NCBI GenBank assembly: GCA_977017575.1
Contig: CDRNVI010000003.1
Location: 496,001 to 560,000, forward strand
Reading direction: 5' to 3'
From: Paramoeba atlantica
Lineage: Eukaryota; Discosea
DNA length: 64,000 bases
Shown here: piece after piece, positions 50,070-58,882 of the stretch
Layout: each line of letters opens with the position of its first letter
Position numbering within the stretch: the first letter of the stretch is position 1
The notes under the pieces: generated by a model
The model's database searches: none
What the model was told of the DNA's origin: nothing
Seen by the model: only the letters and a program-made list of their open reading frames with translations
Translations under genes and position numbers: made by a program

Positions 50070-52295
50070 TCAATGGCGTCGCCTTCGCTTGTCGTCACTT
50101 CTTGGGGCATAGTCGCGATGCCTACTCTTCATGCTTTGCTCTGAAAATTCTTGATGCTTTGATGACTCATCCTCAGGTACGGAGAGTTGACCTTTAGTGT
50201 CGATCTCCACGCCCCAAGTGTGGAAACGGAATCCGGACATTCCTGACCAATTCAGCCTGGGGTCCGTAGTAAGCGGGGAGATGGAGTTTTTGCGGTGAAC
50301 CAAATTCTGTTGCTTTGGTATAGGCGGGGGAGCTTCCAGGTATTTCGGCTGAATGTCTTCCTCCGGCCAGTCAAAGCGGTAGCGATGCACCCCTTTGGGC
50401 AGTTTTCGTGTCTTTTTTGAAGTCTTGTGATCCGCAATGCTCCCAGAAAGACCATGGTGACCACATAGAAGGAAAAATTTCGAAGAATCTGTGTTGGTTT
50501 CATTGCTTGCCCACTCTTCTACGATTAAATTGTCGTTGTGCACGAACAGGCGGATTCCTAAGCGCTCACAACGTCGTTGATCCGCAGGAGAGAGTCGGCT
50601 AATGTGAACTTTTGTCTCCTCCCGTATCTCATCTAGGTTGATTTTCGGAAGAATCGCAAGCTCCATCCACCGTGGGGGGCAATTCGAGCAATCCGATCGA
50701 AACTTCTCAGGGAAATAGCTTTTCAGTGAGGTGTCCATCAACCGGACTAGCCGTGAAGGTAGCAGCTTCTCCGCTCCCTCACGCGGAATCACAATCAGCA
50801 GTTGTTGCAGAGGAAGTAATGGGGTACCCGGGCGGGTAAACGACAGGTCCTCCGGGGTCAGTTTCTCCGGATAGATGGCCTCCAGAGAGGGGCCGTACAG
50901 GTAAGGGTAGCACCAGTCCCAGTCAGGGCAGTCCCGGTGGTAGTAGTGCTGCACCCACTGCAACCCATGGAGGTACTCCCTGTTCACCATCGCACGCGCG
51001 GCGCTCATATCCCCTTCCGGGTCCGTACTGTCTTCCGGTAGACTTTGTGGCCAGTGCGCTTTGTAATACCGGTCCTGCCACCCCGGGACACTTACGCACA
51101 CGGGGTCGTTGGTAAACAGTTTTGCGGTCTTCTTCCACGCATACATCTCTGCTCGTCGTCGTAGTGTGCTCCAGAACACAATCTCTGCGGATCCACCAAA
51201 TGCCTCGTGTTCCTCCACATCTTTTTGGTACTGTTTTTCAATCTTATCGTACCAGCTCACAACATCCCGTGTGGGATCCTGGACGGCGACCAGGACGTGA
51301 TTCAGCGCGCGAACAAACACTTGCAGCCCCTCGACGTTAATATTTCCCGCATAGGTGAGATAATCCCCAATGGTAGGTAGCACGGAGATGTACACCGCCA
51401 GGCACCGTCCAATAGCATTGGATGCAATCTTCATCTGGGGCAACGGGGGAAGAAAGTCATTTCCGACGAAGCAAAAGCAGAGGAGTAAGTCGTCCAACAA
51501 GCGCTCGAAATTCTTCAACATCAACGGCACCTCGGGGTTTAACAAAATTCCGGAAAAACACTGCCGGAAGTACTCCCGGACAATGTTTATACTCACAAAA
51601 ATGTCATCCCGGTAAATCATTATATTCGGGTCATGCACCGAGAGCCCGAGTTGGATTAAATCCGCATCCATCCCCACAAGGCAGTGCGTCAACCGGGGGT
51701 CATACCCCGGCGCCATACGCTGTTTCTTAATAAACTGAATCAGCTTGTGCTCCCCCTCCCCGGGCTCGGAGGTATCCGACAGCAGCCACACCACATCGCG
51801 GTAGGCTGCCCAGGCGGGGTCGGCAATACGCTGGGCGATGTACTGCTCGACGGTCTTGCGCACTTTTACCATAAAGAACGTCCCGGGGGTGATTTGGTTC
51901 GCATCCCACATTGAGGGCATCGAGGGAACACTCATGCCGTACTGCTTCCACTCCTTTGCGAGTAAGTTATACATTTTATAATGCACCCGCATGTTATGTC
52001 GGGAACAGAACCGTCGAGAGCGTTGCTGGGCCATTTTAGCATTCGGCGCGGGGCCGTCAAACGCAAAGTAGATCAGTTTCCGGGGCTGTGCGGCTGAGAT
52101 GATCTCGTCGAGTTTGCTGCAAAAGTTGTTCATCATGACCTCTTCGGAGTCCACGACCCCGGAGACGGCCTCGCTGTGGCAGCAAGGGTGGAGGATTCCG
52201 TTCATGTCGACATAGAGGCAGTCAACTTGCTGTATGTGGACTTGGATGGCGGGGCAATGCGTGACGAGCCATTTGAAATATCCGGGAACACCCAT
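50070..52295 (-). CDS. XRN-family 5'-3' exoribonuclease
   Basis: This 741-residue protein starts MGVPGYFKWLVTHCP at ATG 52293-52295. An upstream in-frame Met at 52349 exists, but the family always starts at MGVP. XRN_N motifs are complete: YVDMNGILHPCCH, FAFDGPAPNAKMAQQRSRRF, SEPGEGEHKLIQFI, GMDADLIQLGLS and FVGNDFLPPLPQM hold the acidic residues that bind two magnesium ions. The central helical XRN_M region follows to about residue 560. The enzyme digests 5'-monophosphate RNA from the 5' end. The C-terminus is short and basic (DDKRRRRH). Kinetoplastids have four XRN proteins (A-D); I cannot say which this is. The length suggests a nuclear, XRN2-like or smaller form. Confidence 0.9.
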   Translation of the reverse strand: MGVPGYFKWLVTHCPAIQVHIQQVDCLYVDMNGILHPCCHSEAVSGVVDSEEVMMNNFCSKLDEIISAAQPRKLIYFAFDGPAPNAKMAQQRSRRFCSRHNMRVHYKMYNLLAKEWKQYGMSVPSMPSMWDANQITPGTFFMVKVRKTVEQYIAQRIADPAWAAYRDVVWLLSDTSEPGEGEHKLIQFIKKQRMAPGYDPRLTHCLVGMDADLIQLGLSVHDPNIMIYRDDIFVSINIVREYFRQCFSGILLNPEVPLMLKNFERLLDDLLLCFCFVGNDFLPPLPQMKIASNAIGRCLAVYISVLPTIGDYLTYAGNINVEGLQVFVRALNHVLVAVQDPTRDVVSWYDKIEKQYQKDVEEHEAFGGSAEIVFWSTLRRRAEMYAWKKTAKLFTNDPVCVSVPGWQDRYYKAHWPQSLPEDSTDPEGDMSAARAMVNREYLHGLQWVQHYYHRDCPDWDWCYPYLYGPSLEAIYPEKLTPEDLSFTRPGTPLLPLQQLLIVIPREGAEKLLPSRLVRLMDTSLKSYFPEKFRSDCSNCPPRWMELAILPKINLDEIREETKVHISRLSPADQRRCERLGIRLFVHNDNLIVEEWASNETNTDSSKFFLLCGHHGLSGSIADHKTSKKTRKLPKGVHRYRFDWPEEDIQPKYLEAPPPIPKQQNLVHRKNSISPLTTDPRLNWSGMSGFRFHTWGVEIDTKGQLSVPEDESSKHQEFSEQSMKSRHRDYAPRSDDKRRRRH

Positions 52296-52673
52296 GTAAT
52301 GCGGAAAGTGAGAGAGGTGAGCAAAAAGAGATAAAAAAAATTGAAGCAAAGTTGCGTTTGTGTAGGTACAGTGGTGGAAAAAAAGTTTATTGCATTGAGG
52401 AAGGTGGTAAAATGAGAGTTATGAATTATGCTTCGGTTACTAATAACATCCCGGTTGTAAGGTTCCAGTGATAGTTTCCAGTGCGAGCTTTCATATGTAC
52501 TTAATCCGGAACAGTATTTCGTATGCACATTACTAGAACGCCCGTTGTATACAATTTTTTTCATGAATCACGTTTACTCAAAGGCCACATCGTATTTCCT
52601 CTTTAAACTTTTTTTTATTAGAAATAGTAAATTTATGATTTCATGACAGAACCGACGCCACAGAAGTCTCCGC
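52296..52673. other. Intergenic stretch
   Basis: Upstream of the exonuclease start the minus strand shows a strong pyrimidine tract (about 52300-52345), as expected near a trans-splice acceptor, although no AG is seen between the tract and the ATG. The rest is AT-rich without genes. Confidence 0.45.
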
Positions 52674-53141
52674 CTATTGTGACTCTGCAACCTCCGTCGG
52701 TCCATCTTTTCCCTTCTCCCAGTGCTTGGAGAAATAGGCCCAACTATTCAATAACAATGCGATCGCTTTCCCCTGGGCGTTCATGATACTGTCCTCGGAG
52801 AGGCTGTTTAGCATTTGCCACGCCTGGAGCTCCATTTGCTTCTTTTCCTGACCCGTGTTTGTGGCCTGGTGAGATCTCTTCAGTCGGTTGACTGCCATTG
52901 CAACCTCCAGGGCAGGACACTCACCTGGAGTTGCGCCTGTTGCCGCAGACTCCGTCGGCTGTGCGGTCTCTGAGGCAGTGCAGTATGAATGCGCTGAGTG
53001 ACTGAAAACAGATTCGCTACAATGAGCAGAGGTTGGAGCAGGTTCGGATAAATGTGAGGTCGGTTTAGAACAGCCCATGACAGCAGGCGAAAGCACCCGC
53101 GGCATTCTGCGCGCAACGTACAGATAGGGAAGTCGTAACAT
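52674..53141 (-). CDS. Small hypothetical protein, possibly mitochondrial
   Basis: This 155-codon frame starts MLRLPYLYVARRMPRVL, an Arg-rich start free of acidic residues as in mitochondrial presequences. Residues 20-80 are Ser/Thr/Pro-rich. The C-terminal 60 residues look folded and helical, with a block AIALLLNSWAYFSKHWEKGK that seems conserved in character. Position and strand fit the cluster. No family recognised. Confidence 0.6.
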   Translation of the reverse strand: MLRLPYLYVARRMPRVLSPAVMGCSKPTSHLSEPAPTSAHCSESVFSHSAHSYCTASETAQPTESAATGATPGECPALEVAMAVNRLKRSHQATNTGQEKKQMELQAWQMLNSLSEDSIMNAQGKAIALLLNSWAYFSKHWEKGKDGPTEVAESQ

Positions 53142-53220
53142 GAGTGGAAATAAAAGACAGGTGAGGCTAAAAAAATTTTAGTTAGTTCTTATAAAAGGGG
53201 TTTACACAATCAAATAAAGC

Positions 53221-53547
53221 ATATACCCTAGACCCCCCCCAGTAATAGACCCCCCCCAGTAACAAGGATTTGACCATTTTTCGGCTGACCCCCAGTAACA
53301 AAGATTTGGCTCGGGAGGGTGGTTGGAGGGGGGAGGGGGTGTTAGGGCGGGTGGGGGTGGCTGGGCGGGGTGAGGGCGGTTGTGAGGGAGCGAATGGCGT
53401 GGTTGCCGGGTTGGGTGGGTTGAAAATCAACGCACCCATGAACAAAAAATATCCTTTCTCACCCAAAAAGCATACCCCCCCAGTAACAAGGATTTGGCCA
53501 TTTTGACCCAAAATCGATTCTATTACTGGGGGGGGTCTACGGTATAT
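53221..53547. mobile_element. MITE of 327 bp with C-rich TIRs
   Basis: The left end ATATACCCTAGACCCCCCCC, continuing AGTAATAGA, and the reverse complement of the right end (ATATACCGTAGACCCCCCCC, continuing AGTAATAGA) match over 29 bp with one difference. Inside, CAGTAACAAGGATTTG-type motifs occur three times. No coding frame. The near-perfect ends suggest recent activity by a transposase not in this element. Confidence 0.85.
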
Positions 53548-53625
53548 GTGAATGACACCAACACAGCACAAACTCTGCAATTTATTCCTCTCTGCATAGG
53601 CGAAGAAAAAATAGTTTGATATACT

Positions 53626-54581
53626 TGAGGGGTTGCGGGTGGTGTCCCGCGAAACAGCGCTGAAACCACGCCGAACCCGCGCGAAACTGTTTCAACCCTC
53701 CAATAATATCAAAAAAAATATCTTTCTTGGGTATTATCATTATCGGTGGAATCTCCCTTTTTTCCCCCATTTTTTTCAGAAAAAAATACTTCGAAGTTTT
53801 TTCGAGTTGAGCGATTTTACCATCCTTCTAGACTCGTATTGGCAAAAGAGAAGACGGACAAAAACAACCTAAATTGCTCAAAAATATATTTTTTTCGAAA
53901 AATAACACCTTTTTCTTTACTATCTTGTGGTTTACAAGTGAACCCAACTCCAAATTTCCACGTCACCCATCCGTCTTCACATCCGAGACATTTTCACATC
54001 CGAGACAATCCATTTCAGCTTAAAAAGATGTTGAAAATAAGCTAAATCAATGAAAAATGTAAAATTCATTATAATTTTTTTTTCAAAAATGTTTTTTTTG
54101 CGCAATTTAGGTTGTTTTCCTCCGAGAAGACACTAACTTATTTAAATCAAGCCATTCGGGGACATTTATAGAAATTAAGAGTTCTACGGCTCAAATTGTG
54201 GCACACCAGGTTGACAAAAGGTGTGATACACTAATAGAGTTCTGTAGGGTATCGATGCTGTATGGACAACACATGAACGAGAGAAATGAGAAATTGAAAT
54301 TACGAATGGCCTTCATTTCAGCCTCAGAAGATGAGCTGATGAAATATAAGTAAAAAATTTTAGTATTTGGAGTGCCCTTCAAAACTTTTAAAATTTTGGG
54401 GGAAAAAAGGGATATTTGACCTCATTATCTTTATTTAATAGTAGTATTTGCGTATTCACGTATAGTTTTCACGGGGGTTTCAGCATTTTTCCCACCTCTA
54501 TCGAGAAAAGGCCTTCGAGTCTCCCTGAAACCGCGCGAAACTGGGCGAAACCGCGCTGAAGCCGCACCAGCAGCCCCTCAC
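53626..54581. mobile_element. Non-autonomous element of about 0.95 kb with GAGGGG ends
   Basis: The left end GAGGGGTTGCGGGTG and the reverse complement of the right end (GAGGGGCTGCTGGTG) match. Both ends continue with GC-rich GAAAC/GCGCGAAAC motifs (CGCGCGAAACTGTTTCAAC left, ACCGCGCGAAACTGGGCGAA right). The interior is AT-rich and non-coding. Related end sequences occur near 29400 and 29850. Confidence 0.6.
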
Positions 54582-54916
54582 TCGTATGCTGATCTCGTTT
54601 TGTTGCAATATTTACATACGAGTAGCATAAAATTTCAATTTTCACAATATTTCTACTAATTTTCACAAAATTGACTAGCCTTTTTCCATGAAATCTTCTA
54701 TCCAAATTTTTAAAAATCTTAACCACGAGAAACGATTCAAAGAAACACACTTAGTTAGTACGGTCTTTCATACATTCTCGCAACATTACGGTACAAGTGT
54801 AATGTTGGTATTTCTAATGTTGAAATTAAAGTGTGGCTGTTTTTTCTTTCTGATGGGAAGTAGATGCTTTTCTACCTCGCCATGTAGATTTACGTTGTTT
54901 GACAAGTCCAGCTGGT
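54582..54916. other. Intergenic stretch
   Basis: About 335 bp downstream of the LRR gene at 54917. AT-rich; no gene or structured RNA recognised. Confidence 0.4.
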
Positions 54917-55615
54917 TCAATGTATTGGAATGCTTCTTACTTCTATGTCAACGTTTCCGGAAAAATTATTTTCATACAGTCGAAGATAGGATAGGTTTGG
55001 GAGATTGTTTAGATAGAGTTTTCCTGATAACTGATTACGGTCGAGACAGAGATATTTCAACTCTAACGGCAGTTTAGTTAAGCAAACTTCACCTGTAAAT
55101 CGGTTAGCAGAGAGATCCAAATTGCGCAAATTCGGAGGGAGTGATGTCAAGTCCAATGATCCACTGAGCTCATTGTTCCGAAGAACTAAACATCTTAACT
55201 CGCAAGGCAAAATGTTCAGCGGAACTTCGCCAGAAAGATTGGTAACGAAAACATTAAATGTGTGCAACGTCTTTGGGATATAACCAAAACTCAATGAACC
55301 TGTGAGTTGTTCGTCGGACTGACTTATCCCGGACCAATTTATACACTTAATCTCACCCGCTTCGTTGCAGTCCACGCCGTCCCATTTACAAGCAGGGGTT
55401 GATGTTTTCCATGTGGAATGCAGGTTTCCAACATTACGCACAAGTTGTGCGAGTTCGTATTCTGGTGGGAAATTCGCCATGCTCACTCTTCCTGCACGTA
55501 CTTCGTGTATTGACTTTGGTATTTCTTGACGTAAAGCAGAATTCGTTGAAGGATTAATTTGGTGACGATTCGTGGAGGGCTCCAATGTGTCACGCAAAAC
55601 TGCAGTAAGTAGCAT
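54917..55615 (-). CDS. LRR protein, family member 3
   Basis: This 232-residue protein is the best-preserved member of the window's LRR family. After a variable 45-residue start comes the module ANFPPEYELAQLVRNVG, a Trp, then PACKWDGVDC with both cap cysteines, very like the plant LRR N-terminal cap. Six repeats follow, such as LPPNLRNLDLSANRFTGEV and LPLELKYLCLDRNQLSGKL. No transmembrane segment is seen. Possible roles are secreted or surface binding; none can be shown here. Confidence 0.8.
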   Translation of the reverse strand: MLLTAVLRDTLEPSTNRHQINPSTNSALRQEIPKSIHEVRAGRVSMANFPPEYELAQLVRNVGNLHSTWKTSTPACKWDGVDCNEAGEIKCINWSGISQSDEQLTGSLSFGYIPKTLHTFNVFVTNLSGEVPLNILPCELRCLVLRNNELSGSLDLTSLPPNLRNLDLSANRFTGEVCLTKLPLELKYLCLDRNQLSGKLYLNNLPNLSYLRLYENNFSGNVDIEVRSIPIH

Positions 55616-56652
55616 GCAAGAGAACGGAATGATGCAAACTAAACGAATGATTTACTCTTGACTACACATTTTCAGAAATGTATTAATGTAAATGTTAAAG
55701 TCCTTAGTACAGTAGTGGGGAACGATATGTGCCCCCTAGAGGTCTTGTGGTGTGTTTTTTTGTTTTTTTTTAATACCACCGTTTTCCGATCCAGTAGCTC
55801 CGAATCCGCTGTACTAACGTCAAGAGCGCGGGTGTGCGCGCGTGTACATGTATAATGGGAAGCTGCAGGAAAAGATTTTTTCTGGATTAGAATTAGGGAA
55901 GGTAAGGCATCGTGCCTATAGGAAACAATTTTCTACGCTACGACGCTTTTTTTTATGGACAACACCCGTATTATGTAATGTAAACCTACGAAGGTTTACG
56001 CGTTTGTCTAACATTACACGTTCGTTAGTCGGTTATGCGTAACAAACCAAACGTCAGCGTGTGTCGTTATTACACGGTTCTGAATTAGCCATAAGTACCT
56101 CCCACACTTCAGTTAAAGAGGATGCTCTCCAGAAGACGAGAAAAGGTAACTATGGAGGGGATTTGCTATCTTGCGGAAGGTTTCGACGGTAATAGAGACT
56201 AATGTTTTTTAAGAAACATGTAAGAAAAAATATGCGAACGATGCGATCTCGGCTTTGAGTCTTTGGGAAAATTGTGACTTCGAAAAAACGCCGCAGGCAA
56301 TAATGATGCTATAGTCCATTCGCAACATCTTCGATGAAACGTTTATGGGTACGTGGCCTATAGGACAGAAAAGAATTTTCTTTGCAAGCATTTTCAAGAG
56401 GTCTGCTCTAAGGCGAAAGCTTAATTCGCTAGAGGAGTACTTCTCGACTTACTGTGACCCCCCTTTAATTGGGATCGATTTTTGGATTCTGTCCGTATTA
56501 AAGGATCAGGGGGGGAATTCAACGTCCCTGACATATCGTCTTCGCAAAATGTCAAAAACTGAGAAACGCAAAACGTCAAAAACTGAAGGGATGCACTTGA
56601 TGATTGTAAGTCAGGGGGTGTAAGGGTATTGCAGGTTTTTTGTTATTGTAGT
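55616..56652. other. Long intergenic stretch
   Basis: About 1.0 kb between the LRR gene start and the end of the SBP2-like gene. It includes a GTGCGCGCGTGTACATGTAT patch near 55830, a short palindromic AACCTACGAAGGTTTACG motif near 55985 and a tandem AAAACGTCAAAAACTGA-type repeat near 56545-56585. A plus-strand 92-codon frame (56345-56623) opposes the cluster and lacks motifs, so I do not call it. Confidence 0.5.
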
Positions 56653-57810
56653 CTAACACTCACTCACGGAAATGTCGGTTCGACTTCCAATTTTACATGC
56701 CTGTTGCCTTAACGGGGTGATAAGCTGCTGTATTTTTTTCATTTCTTCATAGGCTCCCTCTGCACTATAGATAGCTACACAGCTCGCAACACTTTTCGCA
56801 GGCATGGACAACACAGCACGTAGTCTAGAAGTGCTTAGGGCATAAACGTAATCGACGGCCTGAGCCGCACAGGTCTCTGCTACCTTACGACACAATTTAT
56901 CAAGCACGCTCTCCCCACGCACAGGTTCCAGATCCGGTGCAAGGATACATAACTTGACACGATTTCGGTCCAGCCCCTTCAATGCTTGTTTGAGACCCAC
57001 TACATAACGCTGCCGTGCTTTTGTTCGTAGTGGTTGGTGTGTTTTTAATTTCTGTTGATAACTTTGCAACTTCTTAAGAAGTTGAGTCACTGCCTCGTCG
57101 AGTTCCTGGCTAATTGCATTGTCTACGTAATTCCTGATGCGTGGAACCTCGGGTGATCCTATTGGGTTCGTTAGTCGTTTATCCATTTCCGTTGCGTTTT
57201 TGTGAAGATAAGATGCAAGTTCGGATGGAGGGAATAAACTCCAAGAGGCCTCCGGGTGGCGTAGAAGGTGCTGTGAAGCTTCAGGGTTTCGACTTCCTCC
57301 TGCAGATGCCTTCCTACAAAAAAGACCAGCTACGTTAAAAAGTGTATTTAGATGAGGTCGTATATTCCACACGTTCCAGTCATGTAGAGCGGCAGATCCA
57401 TTGTCCTTGTACAAAGCCGTAAAAAGACTTGACAAATGTCGAAAACTCGAAGAGGGGTCTGATTCGTCGTAAATTTCTTGCCGAGAACTCCGGACCTGCT
57501 GTTTTAGTGATGTGGGTTTCGGAGGGCGAATCGTTTTCTGCCTACCAGATTGCACATTTTCCCCGGTCGGGTTGCTTCCCGTATGTGTTTTATTCACCGA
57601 TGATGACACACTAAAAAATTTTGCTGCAGCCTCATTTTTAGCAGAACTACGAGTGTCGCTTTGTCTGCAATGTGACATATCCAGACGGAGAAAATCTTGA
57701 CCCTTCTTCTTGGTTCCCTCGCTAAATGTTGAAGATGACCCACTTAATTGATAAACTCTGCCATGACGCTTCGAAGATGAAATAGAGTGCTCAGCAGCCG
57801 AAGGACGCAT
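56653..57810 (-). CDS. SECISBP2: SECIS-binding protein 2-like (L7Ae RNA-binding domain)
   Basis: This is a 385-residue protein. The C-terminal third (about residues 265-370) matches the L7Ae-type RNA-binding domain of SBP2: RQRYVVGLKQALKGLDRNRV, KLCILAPDLEPV, then AVDYVYALSTSRLRAVLSM and SCVAIYSAEGAYEEMKKI, with the SBP2 spacing. Upstream is a disordered Ser/Lys-rich region and a helical segment. SBP2 binds SECIS elements in selenoprotein mRNAs and recruits the Sec-specific elongation factor, so UGA can be read as selenocysteine. Its presence implies that this organism decodes Sec, as trypanosomatids do. The N-terminal part is much shorter than in vertebrates. Confidence 0.75.
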   Translation of the reverse strand: MRPSAAEHSISSSKRHGRVYQLSGSSSTFSEGTKKKGQDFLRLDMSHCRQSDTRSSAKNEAAAKFFSVSSSVNKTHTGSNPTGENVQSGRQKTIRPPKPTSLKQQVRSSRQEIYDESDPSSSFRHLSSLFTALYKDNGSAALHDWNVWNIRPHLNTLFNVAGLFCRKASAGGSRNPEASQHLLRHPEASWSLFPPSELASYLHKNATEMDKRLTNPIGSPEVPRIRNYVDNAISQELDEAVTQLLKKLQSYQQKLKTHQPLRTKARQRYVVGLKQALKGLDRNRVKLCILAPDLEPVRGESVLDKLCRKVAETCAAQAVDYVYALSTSRLRAVLSMPAKSVASCVAIYSAEGAYEEMKKIQQLITPLRQQACKIGSRTDISVSEC

Positions 57811-57980
57811 TACTTCAAAAAGAAACTAAAAAGACACTCCCAATACGTCGGATTCGTGCTATTCCTTTCATAAATTCGAGTGTTATAAGGAAATGTTTTT
57901 AATTTTGACAATGAGCTCTTCTTAAATTCTAGGAGATCTCCCCACTTTAAAAAAAATGTCCTAGCAGCATGAAACGAATC

Positions 57981-58118
57981 TATCAAGAAAACCTTAATTT
58001 CTCCAAAACAAAAAATCGCATCATCTGCCCTCTTCGTTGCTGCAACATATCAAGAAAACCCTAATTTCTCCAAAATATCTTGATTTCGCATCATCTGCTC
58101 TCTTCGTTGTTGCTGCAA
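57981..58118. repeat. Tandem duplication spanning the 3' end of the next gene
   Basis: TATCAAGAAAACC[TC]TAATTT, then TCTCCAAAA, CGCATCATCTG and TCTTCGTTG, occur at 57981-58045 and again at 58048-58118. The second copy includes the stop codon and last codons of the gene ending at 58050; the first lies in its 3' UTR. It looks like a local duplication of about 70 bp. Confidence 0.85.
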
Positions 58119-58709
58119 AGCGGATCCCATTCCCTGATTATAGAATTCCTCCTGTCCTTCGGCGTCGGACTCGGAGTCAGACGTCAATCTCTTTTTTTTT
58201 CTTGCAACTCTACTGGAAATGTGTGTACTGGTCTGTGAAGAGCTTGATTCGCTTATCGATTCGTCCACCGAGCTTTCTGTTTGTGGACATTCCTGTATCC
58301 TGTCATCTGCCTTTCTTTTCCCCCCTTTTCGCCTCTTTGAGTGATCTGATTCTTCTTCCGCCAATGCAGAGGTGCCTGTACCCTCCCCGGAGGAGGCTTC
58401 CTCGCTTGCTTGGGAGGCCTCTATGGAGCGTTGATCCGGAAGATCTCTCTCCGCACGGTTTGAATCGATCCGACTTCGCCTGTTCCTGGGCCTTCGTGCA
58501 TTGCCCCGTCTCACCCGTTCCCTCATCTCGTCGGTGAAGACATCCATGAAATGCCCAATTGCGGTAATGGACCAGGACTGGGGTGTGATGCTGGGGTAGT
58601 GGTTGCAGTAGGGACACTCAACGGATCCATTGGATTGGTACACACAGGCGGAGCACAGGTAATACTCCTTGTCCGATTGATACGCCCCAGAGGTAAGATG
58701 GCTGAGCAT
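58050..58709 (-). CDS. Zinc-ribbon protein with long acidic Ser-rich tail
   Basis: This 219-residue protein has one zinc ribbon near the start, CSACVYQSNGSVECPYC (C-x2-C-x9-C-x2-C). Residues 55-190 are Arg-rich and then Ser/Glu-rich and disordered, with basic clusters like nuclear localisation signals (RRKGGKRK, RKKKR). It ends in a short helix, MMRNQDILEKLGFS, which could be a docking motif. Function unknown; composition suggests a nuclear protein. Confidence 0.65.
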   Translation of the reverse strand: MLSHLTSGAYQSDKEYYLCSACVYQSNGSVECPYCNHYPSITPQSWSITAIGHFMDVFTDEMRERVRRGNARRPRNRRSRIDSNRAERDLPDQRSIEASQASEEASSGEGTGTSALAEEESDHSKRRKGGKRKADDRIQECPQTESSVDESISESSSSQTSTHISSRVARKKKRLTSDSESDAEGQEEFYNQGMGSALQQQRREQMMRNQDILEKLGFS

Positions 58710-58882
58710 AGATGCTGGTGTATTAAGAGGTTAAAATGAAAATAAATTTCTTTAAAATGGTTTTTTCTTGCCTCTTTAAACAACTTCTAAAAGCCTATAA
58801 AAATTGAACATGAATAAGTAAAGTTTAGGGTATTTAGTGGAGATAGGTATTTTTTAACAGCATGAATTCCGAATCCATCCAC

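Noticed and set aside
52296-52349. Upstream Met at 52349 as start of the exonuclease
   Set aside because: XRN proteins begin at MGVP; the added residues are encoded by the pyrimidine tract expected ahead of a trans-splice site.
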